From: Chitinophaga fulva
GTDB lineage: Bacteria; Bacteroidota; Bacteroidia; Chitinophagales; Chitinophagaceae
Direction of reading: 5' to 3'
Assembly: GCF_012927205.1 (NCBI RefSeq)
Contig: NZ_JABBGC010000001.1
Location: 1,302,001 to 1,366,000, forward strand
Length of the DNA: 64,000 nucleotides
Under the pieces are notes generated by a model. It ran no database searches. It saw only the letters and a list, made by a program, of their open reading frames with translations, and was not told where the DNA came from. A program made the position numbers and the translations under genes. Shown here one piece after another: positions 51,617 to 59,967 of the stretch (positions are counted from its first letter, which is position 1; every line of letters starts with the position of its first letter).

Positions 51617-52363
51617 ATGGCACGAATTATTCCATTATCAGAAGGTTCATTTACGGTAGATGCTACCAAACGGTTTTCTCCATTCAGACTGGGCACAGAT
51701 AAGCTACAGGACCGTCCGCACGGCTCCCTGTTGGTAGAGATACAGCCTTTTCTCGTGATTACCGACCGTGACTATATATTATTTGACACCGGGCTTGGTT
51801 TCCGTAACGAAGACGGTGTATTGCAGATCCATCAGCACCTGATAGACCATGGCATAAACCCTATGGAAATCACCAAGGTGTTAATGAGCCACCTGCACAA
51901 AGACCACTCCGGGGGCGTATCTGCAGCCGATCCTATCACCGGCGAGCGCACCCTCACTTTTCCCAACGCCACTTATTATGTAAATAATGAAGAGATGTTG
52001 TATGCCATGGAGCATGCCGGCAAATCATATCTGGCCGAAGACATCGTGCTGTTGCAACAACGCGATAACGTGGTGTTTACGACCGGTAACGGTACTATAG
52101 ACGGTTATATACATTATGAATTGACGGGTGGCCATTGTCCTTATCATCAGGTATTTCTGGTAGATGACGGGGAAGACAAAGTCTTTTTCGGCGGGGACGT
52201 GGCACCGCAGATTTCTCAGATGAAGAGCCGTTTTGTAGCCAAATATGACTATGATGGCAAACGCAGTATGGAGCTGCGGCAGGAGTTTATGGAGCGTGGT
52301 AAGCAGGAAGGATGGACTTTCCTTTTCTATCATGATACCAAAGAACCATTTGCCAAATTCTGA
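51617..52363 (+). CDS. MBL-fold metallo-hydrolase
   Basis: A 248-residue metallo-beta-lactamase-fold hydrolase. The dinuclear zinc motif HxHxDH is MSHLHKDHSGG; further ligands are the histidine in LTGGHCPYHQ and the aspartate in FFGGDVAPQ. The arrangement of YILFDTGLGF before the motif is like lactonases and related small-molecule hydrolases; quorum-signal hydrolysis is one possibility but not shown. No signal peptide. An AraC-type regulator follows after 27 bases, probably in the same transcript. Start chosen at 51617 because the promoter box lies between it and an upstream ATG. Confidence 0.9.
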   Translation: MARIIPLSEGSFTVDATKRFSPFRLGTDKLQDRPHGSLLVEIQPFLVITDRDYILFDTGLGFRNEDGVLQIHQHLIDHGINPMEITKVLMSHLHKDHSGGVSAADPITGERTLTFPNATYYVNNEEMLYAMEHAGKSYLAEDIVLLQQRDNVVFTTGNGTIDGYIHYELTGGHCPYHQVFLVDDGEDKVFFGGDVAPQISQMKSRFVAKYDYDGKRSMELRQEFMERGKQEGWTFLFYHDTKEPFAKF

Positions 52364-52390
52364 TAAAGGAACAGGAGCAAGCAAACACCT

Positions 52391-53248
52391 ATGTACACCT
52401 TGTATGATCGCTTCACACTAAGAGGGCAACACCATATCAGGACATGGGAGCAGCAAGGCCAGAGCTGGGCTGCTTATAGCAATTACCGGCAACCGGCTGC
52501 TCATGGCTTGTACATACCACAGGCGGTGCTCAACCTGGTGGTACGTGGTGAGAAGAGAATATACGACGGCTTGCGGGCACATCACCTGCGGGCCGGCGAT
52601 GTGTTTCTGATACCGTCGGGCAGCGTGCTTTGCTCGGAGATATTACGGCCATCGGAAGATTATGCCAGTATTAATTTCTTTCTGCCGCCGGACCTACTGG
52701 CAACACATTACGCCTGCGCAGGTACCAGCAAACACATGGCAGGATCTACCCTGACACTTTCCCCTTCTTCTCAATGGCAGCAGCTGACGCAGGCATTGCT
52801 GCGTGATTTCCGGGAAGACGGGGCCATGCCAGCCTATGAGAACATGATGGACCGGGTGTTGCATTTACTGCAACAGGAAACCATCACCGTAAAGCAGGCA
52901 CTGGCCGGAAGACCGTCTGCACCGATGCAACGGATGATGGCACGATTGCATAAAGGCATTCATGAAGTTCGGTTACTGGAAGAAGTAGCGGCCATGGGAA
53001 ATATGAGTCTGGCCACCCTGAAGCGGCGTTTCCGCGAAACCTACCAATGCAGTCCTATGCAATGGATATGGACCAAGCGGTTACAAATGTCGGCATTGTT
53101 ATTACGCACGACCGAACAACCTATCCCGGAGATTGCCTATAGCACTGGATTTGAAGACCTCTCTCATTTTTACCGGCAGTTCCGCAGATGTTTTGGGGTG
53201 ACGCCTGTACAATGGCGCCGCGGGGAAATTGAGCTTTCCAGCCAATAA
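52391..53248 (+). CDS. AraC family transcriptional regulator
   Basis: A 285-residue AraC-type regulator: an N-terminal cupin-like sensor (QAVLNLVVRGEKRIYDG, HHLRAGDVFLIPSGSV) and two helix-turn-helix motifs in the last 100 residues (VRLLEEVAAMGNMSLATLKRRFRETYQCSPMQWI and PIPEIAYSTGFEDLSHFYRQFRRCFGVTP). The N-terminal domain resembles the YpdC/exsA-type sensor with GDVFLIPSG. The MBL-fold hydrolase upstream and the NTF2-like gene downstream are its likely neighbours in one operon; ligand unknown. Confidence 0.9.
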   Translation: MYTLYDRFTLRGQHHIRTWEQQGQSWAAYSNYRQPAAHGLYIPQAVLNLVVRGEKRIYDGLRAHHLRAGDVFLIPSGSVLCSEILRPSEDYASINFFLPPDLLATHYACAGTSKHMAGSTLTLSPSSQWQQLTQALLRDFREDGAMPAYENMMDRVLHLLQQETITVKQALAGRPSAPMQRMMARLHKGIHEVRLLEEVAAMGNMSLATLKRRFRETYQCSPMQWIWTKRLQMSALLLRTTEQPIPEIAYSTGFEDLSHFYRQFRRCFGVTPVQWRRGEIELSSQ

Positions 53249-53296
53249 CCCCGGTAACAAAAGCCCTACCTTGTCATTTCAAAAAAAGTGATTATA

Positions 53297-53647
53297 ATGG
53301 AAAACATGACCTCCTTTGGGAATGCCTGGGTGGCAGCCTGGAACAGCCATAACCTCGACGAAGTGATGTCGCACTATTCACCGGACATTACCTTTTACTC
53401 TCCCTTTATCCAGAAGATCAACAATGATCCGGAAGGTTGTATCCGTGGCATTGATAACCTGCGCGCTTATTTCAGCAGGGCATTGACTGCTTATCCGGAC
53501 CTGCATTTTGAATTGTATCATATACTGGAAGGTGTAAATTCTGTTGTGCTGTATTATAAGAGCGTCAACAATTTACTGAGTACAGAGATGATGGTACTGA
53601 AAGATGGCAAGGTGGTGGAAGTAAGAGCGCACTACAAAGCACAATAA
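53297..53647 (+). CDS. NTF2-like (SnoaL-type) protein
   Basis: A 116-residue cone-fold protein of the NTF2/SnoaL superfamily: WVAAWNSHNLDEVMSHYSPDITFYSPF, GIDNLRAYFSRALTAYPDLHFELYHIL, and MMVLKDGKVVEVRAHYKAQ. Members bind or isomerise small molecules, and many have no enzymatic role. ATG 53297 is preferred to the GTG 9 bases upstream. It lies 48 bases after the AraC gene. The perfect 22-bp terminator follows 14 bases after its stop. Confidence 0.85.
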   Translation: MENMTSFGNAWVAAWNSHNLDEVMSHYSPDITFYSPFIQKINNDPEGCIRGIDNLRAYFSRALTAYPDLHFELYHILEGVNSVVLYYKSVNNLLSTEMMVLKDGKVVEVRAHYKAQ

Positions 53648-53661
53648 AATCTGTATAGGTT

Positions 53662-53708
53662 AGTATAACAAAAAGGGAGATCAACATGATCTCCCTTTTT
53701 GTTATACT
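53662..53708. terminator. Bidirectional terminator with a perfect 22-bp stem
   Basis: The 22-base arm 53662-53683 pairs exactly with 53687-53708, leaving a 3-base loop. The stem holds an AAAAAGGGAGATC core, giving a T-run on each strand. It sits between the convergent NTF2-like and Spy-like genes, 2 bases from the latter's stop. Confidence 0.9.
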
Positions 53709-53710
53709 GT

Positions 53711-54202
53711 TTAAGGTCTTTTTCTGAAATTCCCGCCCTGATTGATTCTGTTGAGGCGTTGATTATTCAGGTGATTCAACATAATGGTCCGGAATTCGCG
53801 TTCACTTTTGAAAACTGCGCCGGCTTTGCGGGCGGGCAGTACGCGTTGAAATTCGTTGGTATATCTTGACCTGATATCGTACATTCTTTTTTCGTAGCCG
53901 AGGTCATTGTCCATATTTCTTTTGGCAATATCATCGGCGTCGCCGGGGAGTGTTCTGTCCTGTTGTCTTCTGTTATGACGTTCGGCGATGAGCGTTTCCA
54001 CTTCTTTTGTATAGTTCTTATATACCGGCCAGAACTTCTCTGCTTCATCAGCGGAGAGGTTTAATTTCTGGGAGAGGTACTGCATCTGAAGGTTTTTTAT
54101 TTTTTCAGCTGCGTCGTCAGATGTGGGCTTTTGTGCCTGGGTTATGGCACTGGTCAACATAAGCAGGACAATCCCTATTATTTTAAAATTAAAGCGTTTC
54201 AT
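53711..54202 (-). CDS. Spy/CpxP-like periplasmic protein
   Basis: A 163-residue exported protein with a signal peptide (about 1-23, IIGIVLLMLTSAITQAQ) and a helical, charged body. KIKNLQMQYLSQKLNLSADEAEKFWPVYKNYTKEVETLIAE contains the LTxxQ-like NLSADEAEKFWPVY pattern of Spy/CpxP and heavy-metal sensor chaperones. The C-terminus is basic and Asn-rich. It lies 6 bases after a membrane protein and a sigma-factor gene upstream, so it could be a sensor or effector of that module. Assignment is by pattern, not full homology. Confidence 0.7.
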   Translation of the reverse strand: MKRFNFKIIGIVLLMLTSAITQAQKPTSDDAAEKIKNLQMQYLSQKLNLSADEAEKFWPVYKNYTKEVETLIAERHNRRQQDRTLPGDADDIAKRNMDNDLGYEKRMYDIRSRYTNEFQRVLPARKAGAVFKSEREFRTIMLNHLNNQRLNRINQGGNFRKRP

Positions 54203-54208
54203 GCATCA

Positions 54209-54931
54209 CTACTGGTTAGGTAATACCTCTTTGGAAAACGATGATTGTTGCAGGTATTGTTCAATGGCAGCGGGCGGAATCCCATCATTCAGTTGTTGTT
54301 GCAGGGCTTCCGGAGCTGACACGTCGGCAAAGCCGGCAAAGATAGCATCGTTGTCAAAAGCATCAGTATGGTTTTGGAGATAGTATTCAATATCCTGGTT
54401 GTCGATCCTTTCCAGTTGTTTTTCCACATTAAAGCTGCCATCCCGTTGCAGGAAGAGCAGGGCCGTGGTTCCGGCGAAAGTGATTAAACAGGCGGCAACG
54501 GCATATCTCAGCCATTTTTTGACCGGATTCCGGGTTACAACGCGCAGCGGTGGCGTAACAGGAACCGGCGGGAGTGCAGTGAGAGAGCCGAAGTATCCTG
54601 TGGGTACGGTAAAGGGAACCTGTTTGGGTATGGCCGCAAGCAGAGGGGATAACGCCTCCAGTTCGGCTATGACAGGGTTTTCCTCCGCAGCATGTATCCG
54701 TTGGAGGATGGCTTGTGGGAGCTCCTCAAAATATCCGGTGGGTACTGTAAAAGGAATATCGGGTGTAAGTACGCCCGTGTGGTTGGGTTGCAGTAAATGA
54801 ACCTGTTGCAGCACTGCATCCGGTAACCGGTCAAAGTAACCAGCCGGCACCGTAAAAGGTGCGTCAGCGGGCCAGTTGACATCCGGCACCAGTTGTTTTA
54901 ATTCATTGCTGATATGTTCGTGCTTGTTCAT
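54209..54931 (-). CDS. Membrane protein with three PFTVPxGYF repeats (anti-sigma-like position)
   Basis: A 240-residue bitopic protein. The soluble N-terminal part carries three copies of PFTVPxGYF at residues 25-33, 60-68 and 106-114; the first two are followed by a helix of the form LPxAxLQxxH. One membrane helix lies at about 143-161 (AVAACLITFAGTTALLFL). The C-terminal tail has DIEYYLQNHTDAFD. The second residue block is cytoplasmic if the helix inserts in the usual way. It is 94 bases after the sigma-factor gene and 6 bases before a Spy-like gene, where an anti-sigma factor is expected. No zinc-finger (ZAS) motif is present. Start at ATG 54931, not the TTG six bases earlier. Function inferred from position only. 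Confidence 0.7.
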   Translation of the reverse strand: MNKHEHISNELKQLVPDVNWPADAPFTVPAGYFDRLPDAVLQQVHLLQPNHTGVLTPDIPFTVPTGYFEELPQAILQRIHAAEENPVIAELEALSPLLAAIPKQVPFTVPTGYFGSLTALPPVPVTPPLRVVTRNPVKKWLRYAVAACLITFAGTTALLFLQRDGSFNVEKQLERIDNQDIEYYLQNHTDAFDNDAIFAGFADVSAPEALQQQLNDGIPPAAIEQYLQQSSFSKEVLPNQ

Positions 54932-55031
54932 ATACAATTTTTAGACACATCACTGCTTCAATAGTTTAATGAGATTTTAATCTTTTGCCAAAAAACTTTA
55001 AAGACAGCTTAAAATCGGGAGATGCAGCTGA

Positions 55032-55589
55032 TTATATGTCCGTTCCTTTGATAAAATCCTCGATTTTTTTGACTGCATGGTGGTACGACGCTTTCAGGGC
55101 TCCTTCTGAGGTGTCCAATACCCTGCTCATTTCTTCGTAGGGCATTTCGTCGTAATATCTTAGGTTAAATACAATTCTTTGTTTTTCAGGTAATTGTAAT
55201 ATCGCTTGTTGTAATTTCCATTCCAGTCTATTCGCATCAAACTGGGTATCTGCCTTTAGTTTGTTGCTAAGACCGTCTTCCACGTCAGAGAGGGAGACGG
55301 CAAATTTTCGTTTTTGTTGTTCCAGGAAGGTCAGGCATTCGTTGGTGGCTATTTTATACAGCCATGTAAACAACTGGGCATCTTCCCGGAAGTTCTCCAG
55401 GTTTTTCCAGACTTTGATGAAAACGTTTTGCAGCACATCATTAGCGTCGTCATGTGAAATGACCAGTCGCCTGATATGCCAGTAAAGTCTTTCCTGGTAC
55501 TTGCGGATGATCAGGGTAAAGCCCTGTTCACGGGTTTCGGGTATCCGGTATAGCGCCAGTAATGTTTTATCGTCCTGTGTAACGGCCAT
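55032..55589 (-). CDS. ECF-type RNA polymerase sigma factor
   Basis: A 185-residue sigma-70 family ECF factor. Region 2 is at about 25-95 (FTLIIRKYQERLYWHIRRLVISHDDANDVLQNVFIKVWKNLENFREDAQLFTWLYKIATNECL) and region 4 at about 125-180 (ILQLPEKQRIVFNLRYYDEMPYEEMSRVLDTSEGALKASYHHAVKKIEDFI). Region 3 is absent, as expected. First gene of a minus-strand module with the repeat protein and the Spy-like protein. Its target genes are unknown; self-regulation is common for this class. The 240-base gap upstream holds no TAnnTTTG box I could identify. Confidence 0.93.
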   Translation of the reverse strand: MAVTQDDKTLLALYRIPETREQGFTLIIRKYQERLYWHIRRLVISHDDANDVLQNVFIKVWKNLENFREDAQLFTWLYKIATNECLTFLEQQKRKFAVSLSDVEDGLSNKLKADTQFDANRLEWKLQQAILQLPEKQRIVFNLRYYDEMPYEEMSRVLDTSEGALKASYHHAVKKIEDFIKGTDI

Positions 55590-55753
55590 AGGTTAAATGG
55601 TTCTTGGACAGGTTTTATTTTCCTGAATATAAAGAAAAATCTTGCTGTCAGGTACTTTAATGATGGTATAAAGTATTGTTTCTTCTATGATATGCAGAAA
55701 ATGTAAAAGTTTAACGGGGGTATCAGGTATTTGTGAGGTTTGATAGCATTTTC

Positions 55754-55771
55754 AACATCGTAGCCCTGGGG
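55754..55771. repeat. Remnant of the CCCAGGG palindrome family
   Basis: AACATCGTAGCCCTGGGG carries the AACATCGTAG tail and one half of the palindrome of the elements at 4.2 and 39.3 kb, but has lost the other half. It lies in the gap between the sigma-factor gene and the transketolase subunit. Confidence 0.6.
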
Positions 55772-55775
55772 ACAT

Positions 55776-55808
55776 AAAAACAGCCCATGAACATTGGTCC
55801 ATGGGCTG
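55776..55808 (-). terminator. Intrinsic terminator after the transketolase subunit
   Basis: CAGCCCATG (55781-55789) pairs with CATGGGCTG (55800-55808). On the minus strand it is followed by TTTTT, 20 bases past the transketolase stop. Confidence 0.75.
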
Positions 55809-55829
55809 CAATGAATTTATTCGGGTGCA

Positions 55830-56792
55830 TTATTGTTTCTTTCTCTGCATGGCTTTTTCAGCGGCAGCTACAATATGGTCTGCGTCGAGGCCATATTTTT
55901 TCAGCAGTTCCACTGGTTTGCCGCTTTCGCCGAACGTATCGTTGGTGCCTACGTATTCGATGGGCACGGGGATATGGCGGGCAGCCACCTGAGCGATGCT
56001 GTCGCCGAGACCGCCGAGCACGTTATGTTCTTCGGCAGTTACTGCACAGCGTGTTTTGCTGAGGGATTTGATGACTGCTTCTTCGTCCAGCGGTTTGATG
56101 GTGTGGATGTTGATGATTTCCACGCTGTAGCCTTTTTCTTCCAGTATTTTACCGGCTTCAACGGCGATCCATACGAGGTGGCCGCAGGCGAAGAGAGTTA
56201 CATCAGTACCTTCATGGAGGATTTGTGCTTTACCGATCTGGAAGTCCTGGTTTTCCGCGGTGAAGTTAGGCCATTTAGGACGGCCGAAGCGGAGATATAC
56301 CGGTCCTTCGTGCTCTGCGATCGCGATGGTAGCGGCTTTGGTTTGATTGAAATCGCAAGGCACGATCACGGTCATGCCGGGCAGCATTTTCATCATACCG
56401 ATATCTTCGAGTATCTGGTGGGTAGCGCCGTCTTCACCGAGGGTGAGGCCTGCGTGGGAGGCGCATATTTTCACGTTTTTATTGGAATAGGCCACAGACT
56501 GGCGGATCTGGTCATATACCCTGCCGGTGGAGAAGTTGGCGAAAGTGGTGGTATATGGTATTTTTCCACCGATGGTCATACCGGCAGCGATGCCGATCAT
56601 ATTGGCTTCGGCGATACCTACCTGTACGAAGCGGTCGGGGAATTCTTTCACAAAAGCATTCAGCTTCATGGAGCCGAGCAGGTCGGCAGTCAGTGCAACT
56701 ACATTTGGGTTTTTGCGGCCCACTTCCAGGATGCCCTCACCGAATCCGGCGCGGGTTTCTTTTTCGTTCAGCGGTTGAATATCTTTTACCAT
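55830..56792 (-). CDS. Transketolase, C-terminal subunit of a split enzyme
   Basis: A 320-residue protein covering the pyrimidine-binding and C-terminal domains of transketolase. It shows GRKNPNVVALTADLLGSMKLNAF, RFVQVGIAEANMIGIAAGMTIGGKIPYTTTFANF with the TPP-pyrimidine-binding glutamate in GIAEANM, and FACGHLVWIAVEAGKILEEKGYSVEIINIHTIKPLD. The TPP-phosphate-binding N-terminal half is missing, as expected of split transketolases, but no partner gene lies in the window; galE is immediately upstream instead. Alternatively it could pair with another TPP protein (a DXPS-like or pyruvate-dehydrogenase beta-type role is less likely from the pattern). Pentose-phosphate or sugar metabolism. Confidence 0.87.
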   Translation of the reverse strand: MVKDIQPLNEKETRAGFGEGILEVGRKNPNVVALTADLLGSMKLNAFVKEFPDRFVQVGIAEANMIGIAAGMTIGGKIPYTTTFANFSTGRVYDQIRQSVAYSNKNVKICASHAGLTLGEDGATHQILEDIGMMKMLPGMTVIVPCDFNQTKAATIAIAEHEGPVYLRFGRPKWPNFTAENQDFQIGKAQILHEGTDVTLFACGHLVWIAVEAGKILEEKGYSVEIINIHTIKPLDEEAVIKSLSKTRCAVTAEEHNVLGGLGDSIAQVAARHIPVPIEYVGTNDTFGESGKPVELLKKYGLDADHIVAAAEKAMQRKKQ

Positions 56793-56843
56793 TGCGGTCT
56801 TTTTAAAATTGAGGCGTAAATGTAAACATTTAATATCAAGAAG

Positions 56844-57872
56844 TTAGTTGCTCAGCACTTTATTGCGGAGGCTTACTTCCCACTGCCATGCTGTGCGCAT
56901 ACAGTCTTCTATACCAATTTCCGGTGTCCAGCCGAGTTTTTCTTTGGCGCGGGTGTTATTGGCGTAGATTTCGATCACGTCACCGGGGCGGCGTGGGCCA
57001 GTGGTGTAGTTGAGTTTTACACCGGATATTTTTTCAAAAGCTTTAATGGCTTCCAGTACGGTGACGCCGTTACCGGTGCCGAGGTTAAAGACTTCGCAGT
57101 TGGAGGTATTTTTATGGTCAATCAGATACTGTAGTGCTTTCGTATGCGCGTTGGCGATATCCGTTACGTGGATATAGTCCCTTACGCAGGATCCATCGCG
57201 GGTATCGTAATCGGCGCCGTATACGGTCAGTTTCGGGATTTTACCGATAGCCGTTTGTGTGATCACCGGTACCAGGTTGTCTGGTTTGCCGAGGGGCAAT
57301 TCACCGATGAGGCCGGACGGGTGGGCACCTACGGGATTGAAATAGCGCAGCAGGATGGACTGGGTATTGTTTACCCGGCTATAATCCTCGATGATCTGTT
57401 CTCCCATTTGTTTGGTGCGTGCATAAGGGGATTGTGCTTCGCCCAGTGGTGTTTCTTCTACTACCGGCAACGCGTTGGTGTTACCATATACAGAGCAGGA
57501 AGAGGAGAATACGAAATTGGGGATATTAAATTCCTTGATGCATTTCAGCACATTGATGAGAGAGGTGAGGTTGTTATGAAAGTACATCAGTGGATCTGCT
57601 ACCGATTCAGGGACAGTTTTGAGGGCTGCGAAATGGATCACGCCCACGATGTCTCTGTTTTCATGGAATACAGCATGGGTATCTTCCAGGTTACAAAGGT
57701 CCACCTTGTAATTACGTACTTTTTTGCCGGTAATTTTTTCCACGCCATCCAACAACTGTGTGGTACTTTTGATGTTGCTGTCAACAGAGACCACGTCGAA
57801 GCCATGATTGATTAAATCTACAATAGTATGGGAGCCAATATAGCCACAACCACCCGTAACAAGAACCTTCAT
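56844..57872 (-). CDS. galE: UDP-glucose 4-epimerase
   Basis: A 342-residue short-chain dehydrogenase-type epimerase interconverting UDP-glucose and UDP-galactose. The NAD-binding VTGGCGYIGSHTIVDL opens the protein; the catalytic Tyr-Lys pair is in SPYARTKQMGEQI, with VFSSSCSVYGN upstream providing the serine. YFNPVGAHPSGLIGE and GSCVRDYIHVTDIANAH are typical of GalE. rfbA follows upstream (31-base gap), suggesting a nucleotide-sugar pair supplying surface polysaccharide. Confidence 0.95.
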   Translation of the reverse strand: MKVLVTGGCGYIGSHTIVDLINHGFDVVSVDSNIKSTTQLLDGVEKITGKKVRNYKVDLCNLEDTHAVFHENRDIVGVIHFAALKTVPESVADPLMYFHNNLTSLINVLKCIKEFNIPNFVFSSSCSVYGNTNALPVVEETPLGEAQSPYARTKQMGEQIIEDYSRVNNTQSILLRYFNPVGAHPSGLIGELPLGKPDNLVPVITQTAIGKIPKLTVYGADYDTRDGSCVRDYIHVTDIANAHTKALQYLIDHKNTSNCEVFNLGTGNGVTVLEAIKAFEKISGVKLNYTTGPRRPGDVIEIYANNTRAKEKLGWTPEIGIEDCMRTAWQWEVSLRNKVLSN

Positions 57873-57903
57873 GATAATTTCAGATTTACGTTTTAATGAG
57901 ATG

Positions 57904-58776
57904 TCAGATCATTTTTTGTTCCAGTACTTTTTCAAGGTACTGGCCATAGCCACTTTTCAGCAATGGTTTGGCCAATTCCATTAGTTGACCGGCCGAGATA
58001 AAGCCTTTACGGTAGGCGATTTCTTCGATACAGGCGATTTTGATGCCTTGTCTTTGTTCGATGACCTGTACAAACTGAGAAGCCTGCATCAGGGAGTCAA
58101 AGGTACCGGTATCCAGCCAGGCTGTTCCGCGGGGTAAGATAGAAACTTTTAACTTGCCGCGCTTCAAATATTCTTTATTCACATCTGTAATTTCGTATTC
58201 GCCGCGTGGGCTGGGTTGCAGGTTTTTGGCGATTTCCACGACATCATTGTCATAGAAATAGAGACCGGGCACTGCGAAGTTGGATTTCGGTTTAACGGGT
58301 TTTTCCTCGATGGACAATACACGCATGTCGTCGGAGAATTCCACTACACCATATCTCTCAGGGTCGGATACCTGGTAGGCGTATACAATACCTCCATTGG
58401 GATGGGTATTGGCCGCCAGTTGCGTACCGAGACCGGCGCCATAGAAGATGTTATCTCCCAGCACCAGTGCTACGCTGTCATTTCCGATAAATTGTTCGCC
58501 GATCACGAAAGCTTGTGCCAGTCCGTTGGGCAGCGGTTGTTCAGCATAGGACAGGTTCAGTCCCAGCTGGCTGCCGTCACCAAAGAGGCGTTGAAAGGAG
58601 GGCAGGTCATGCGGCGTAGAGATGATCAGGATATCTTTTATGCCGGCCAGCATCAATGTTGACAGTGGGTAATAGATCATCGGTTTATCATATACCGGCA
58701 TTATCTGTTTGCTGATGGCGTAAGTGATGGGATGTAATCGGGTACCGGAGCCGCCGGCCAGGATGATTCCTTTCAT
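57904..58776 (-). CDS. rfbA: Glucose-1-phosphate thymidylyltransferase
   Basis: A 290-residue RmlA/RfbA that joins dTTP and glucose-1-phosphate to give dTDP-glucose for dTDP-rhamnose. Nucleotide-binding [36 protein letters not shown] opens the protein, followed by [13 protein letters not shown] with the metal aspartate and [19 protein letters not shown]. Length and motifs are those of the homotetrameric bacterial enzyme. A TATTTTTG -7 box lies upstream; galE is the next gene on the strand. rfbB, rfbC and rfbD are not in the window. Confidence 0.96.
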   Translation of the reverse strand: MKGIILAGGSGTRLHPITYAISKQIMPVYDKPMIYYPLSTLMLAGIKDILIISTPHDLPSFQRLFGDGSQLGLNLSYAEQPLPNGLAQAFVIGEQFIGNDSVALVLGDNIFYGAGLGTQLAANTHPNGGIVYAYQVSDPERYGVVEFSDDMRVLSIEEKPVKPKSNFAVPGLYFYDNDVVEIAKNLQPSPRGEYEITDVNKEYLKRGKLKVSILPRGTAWLDTGTFDSLMQASQFVQVIEQRQGIKIACIEEIAYRKGFISAGQLMELAKPLLKSGYGQYLEKVLEQKMI

Positions 58777-58824
58777 TATAGATCTGTTTTGATTGGATGT
58801 TATAGGCTTTTATAGAAAACCGCA

Positions 58825-58832
58825 CAAAAATA
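58825..58832 (-). promoter_or_regulatory. -7 box of the rfbA-galE transcript
   Basis: TATTTTTG on the minus strand, about 48 bases before the rfbA start, matches TAnnTTTG. No TTTG at -33. Confidence 0.45.
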
Positions 58833-58863
58833 GCTGCTCTAATCCACATGACGGCATTTTTAT

Positions 58864-58903
58864 GCAAAAAAAGCTCCCCGCGGTGGGCGGAGAGCTTTTT
58901 TTA
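58864..58903 (-). terminator. Intrinsic terminator after the PiT transporter
   Basis: AAAAAAAGCTC and GAGCTTTTTTT frame an inner CCGC/GCGG stem, and a T-run follows on the minus strand. It lies 22 bases beyond the PiT stop. Confidence 0.75.
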
Positions 58904-58924
58904 ATATTATTAAATAACATGATG

Positions 58925-59926
58925 TTAGATAAAGATACTGGCGATGAGGTAGGTAAGTGCCGCCAGCAGGCCACTGATAGGGATGGTAAGTACCCATGCC
59001 CAGAGGAGGCTGACGGTAACGCCCCAACGAACGGCAGACAGCCTTTTGGTAGCGCCTACGCCCATGATAGCACCGGTGATCACGTGTGTGGTACTGGCCG
59101 GGATACCAAGGTGTTCGGTCAGGAACAGGGTAATGGCACCGGAAGTTTCAGCAGCCACGCCTTCGAGCGGGGTTACTTTGGTGATACGGGTACCCATGGT
59201 TTTAACGATTTTCCAGCCACCGCTCATGGTACCGAGGGCGATACAGGTAAAGCAGGCCAGCGGAATCCAGTCGGGCATCGCTTTGATATTGGGTATATAT
59301 CCGGCAGCCACCATGGCAGCGGCGATGATGCCCATTACTTTCTGGGCATCGTTACTGCCGTGACCGAGGCTCAATGCTGCTGAAGAGGCCAGCTGCAAGC
59401 GTTTGAACCAGTTTTCAGCCCGGAAAGGATTGGCCTTACGGCAGATATTCACAATAATGATGGTAATGATAAAGGCTACCAACATACCGATCAGGGGAGC
59501 CAGTACAATGAAGTACACAATAGGCAGCACCTTGTGGTAGTTGATCACATCGAGGGTGCCGGCGCTGGTAACAGCTGCTCCGATGAAGCCACCGATGAGG
59601 GTATGGGAGGAGCTGGAAGGAATGCCAAGCCACCAGGTAAACAGGTTCCAGGTGATGGCAGCCACCAGGCCGCAGAAGATCACTTTCAGGGTGATGAACT
59701 GCTCAAATACAGAGCTGGCTACAGAATTGGCTACTTTAAATTCGCCGATAACGTATTTGGCAATAAAAAAAGCCGCAAAGTTAAAAACTGCGGCCCAAAG
59801 CACTGCCTGAAAAGGCGTCAGTACCTTGGTCGAAACGATAGTGGCTATGGAGTTGGCTGCATCATGAAAACCATTGATATAGTCAAATATAAACGCCAGT
59901 ATTATAATTATTACTAATAAAGTCAT
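58925..59926 (-). CDS. Inorganic phosphate transporter, PiT family
   Basis: A 333-residue membrane transporter with about ten helices, importing phosphate (as metal-phosphate) with protons. The two repeated signatures are FDYINGFHDAANSIATIVSTKVLTPFQAV at the N-terminus and LGHGSNDAQKVMGI in the second half, both with the NDxxN-type residues. Follows its DUF47 partner after 41 bases. This pit-DUF47 pair is a standard accessory arrangement. Confidence 0.95.
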   Translation of the reverse strand: MTLLVIIIILAFIFDYINGFHDAANSIATIVSTKVLTPFQAVLWAAVFNFAAFFIAKYVIGEFKVANSVASSVFEQFITLKVIFCGLVAAITWNLFTWWLGIPSSSSHTLIGGFIGAAVTSAGTLDVINYHKVLPIVYFIVLAPLIGMLVAFIITIIIVNICRKANPFRAENWFKRLQLASSAALSLGHGSNDAQKVMGIIAAAMVAAGYIPNIKAMPDWIPLACFTCIALGTMSGGWKIVKTMGTRITKVTPLEGVAAETSGAITLFLTEHLGIPASTTHVITGAIMGVGATKRLSAVRWGVTVSLLWAWVLTIPISGLLAALTYLIASIFI

Positions 59927-59967
59927 GGTAACACGAGGATTATGCGGTCAGAGCGATGTATCCCTTA

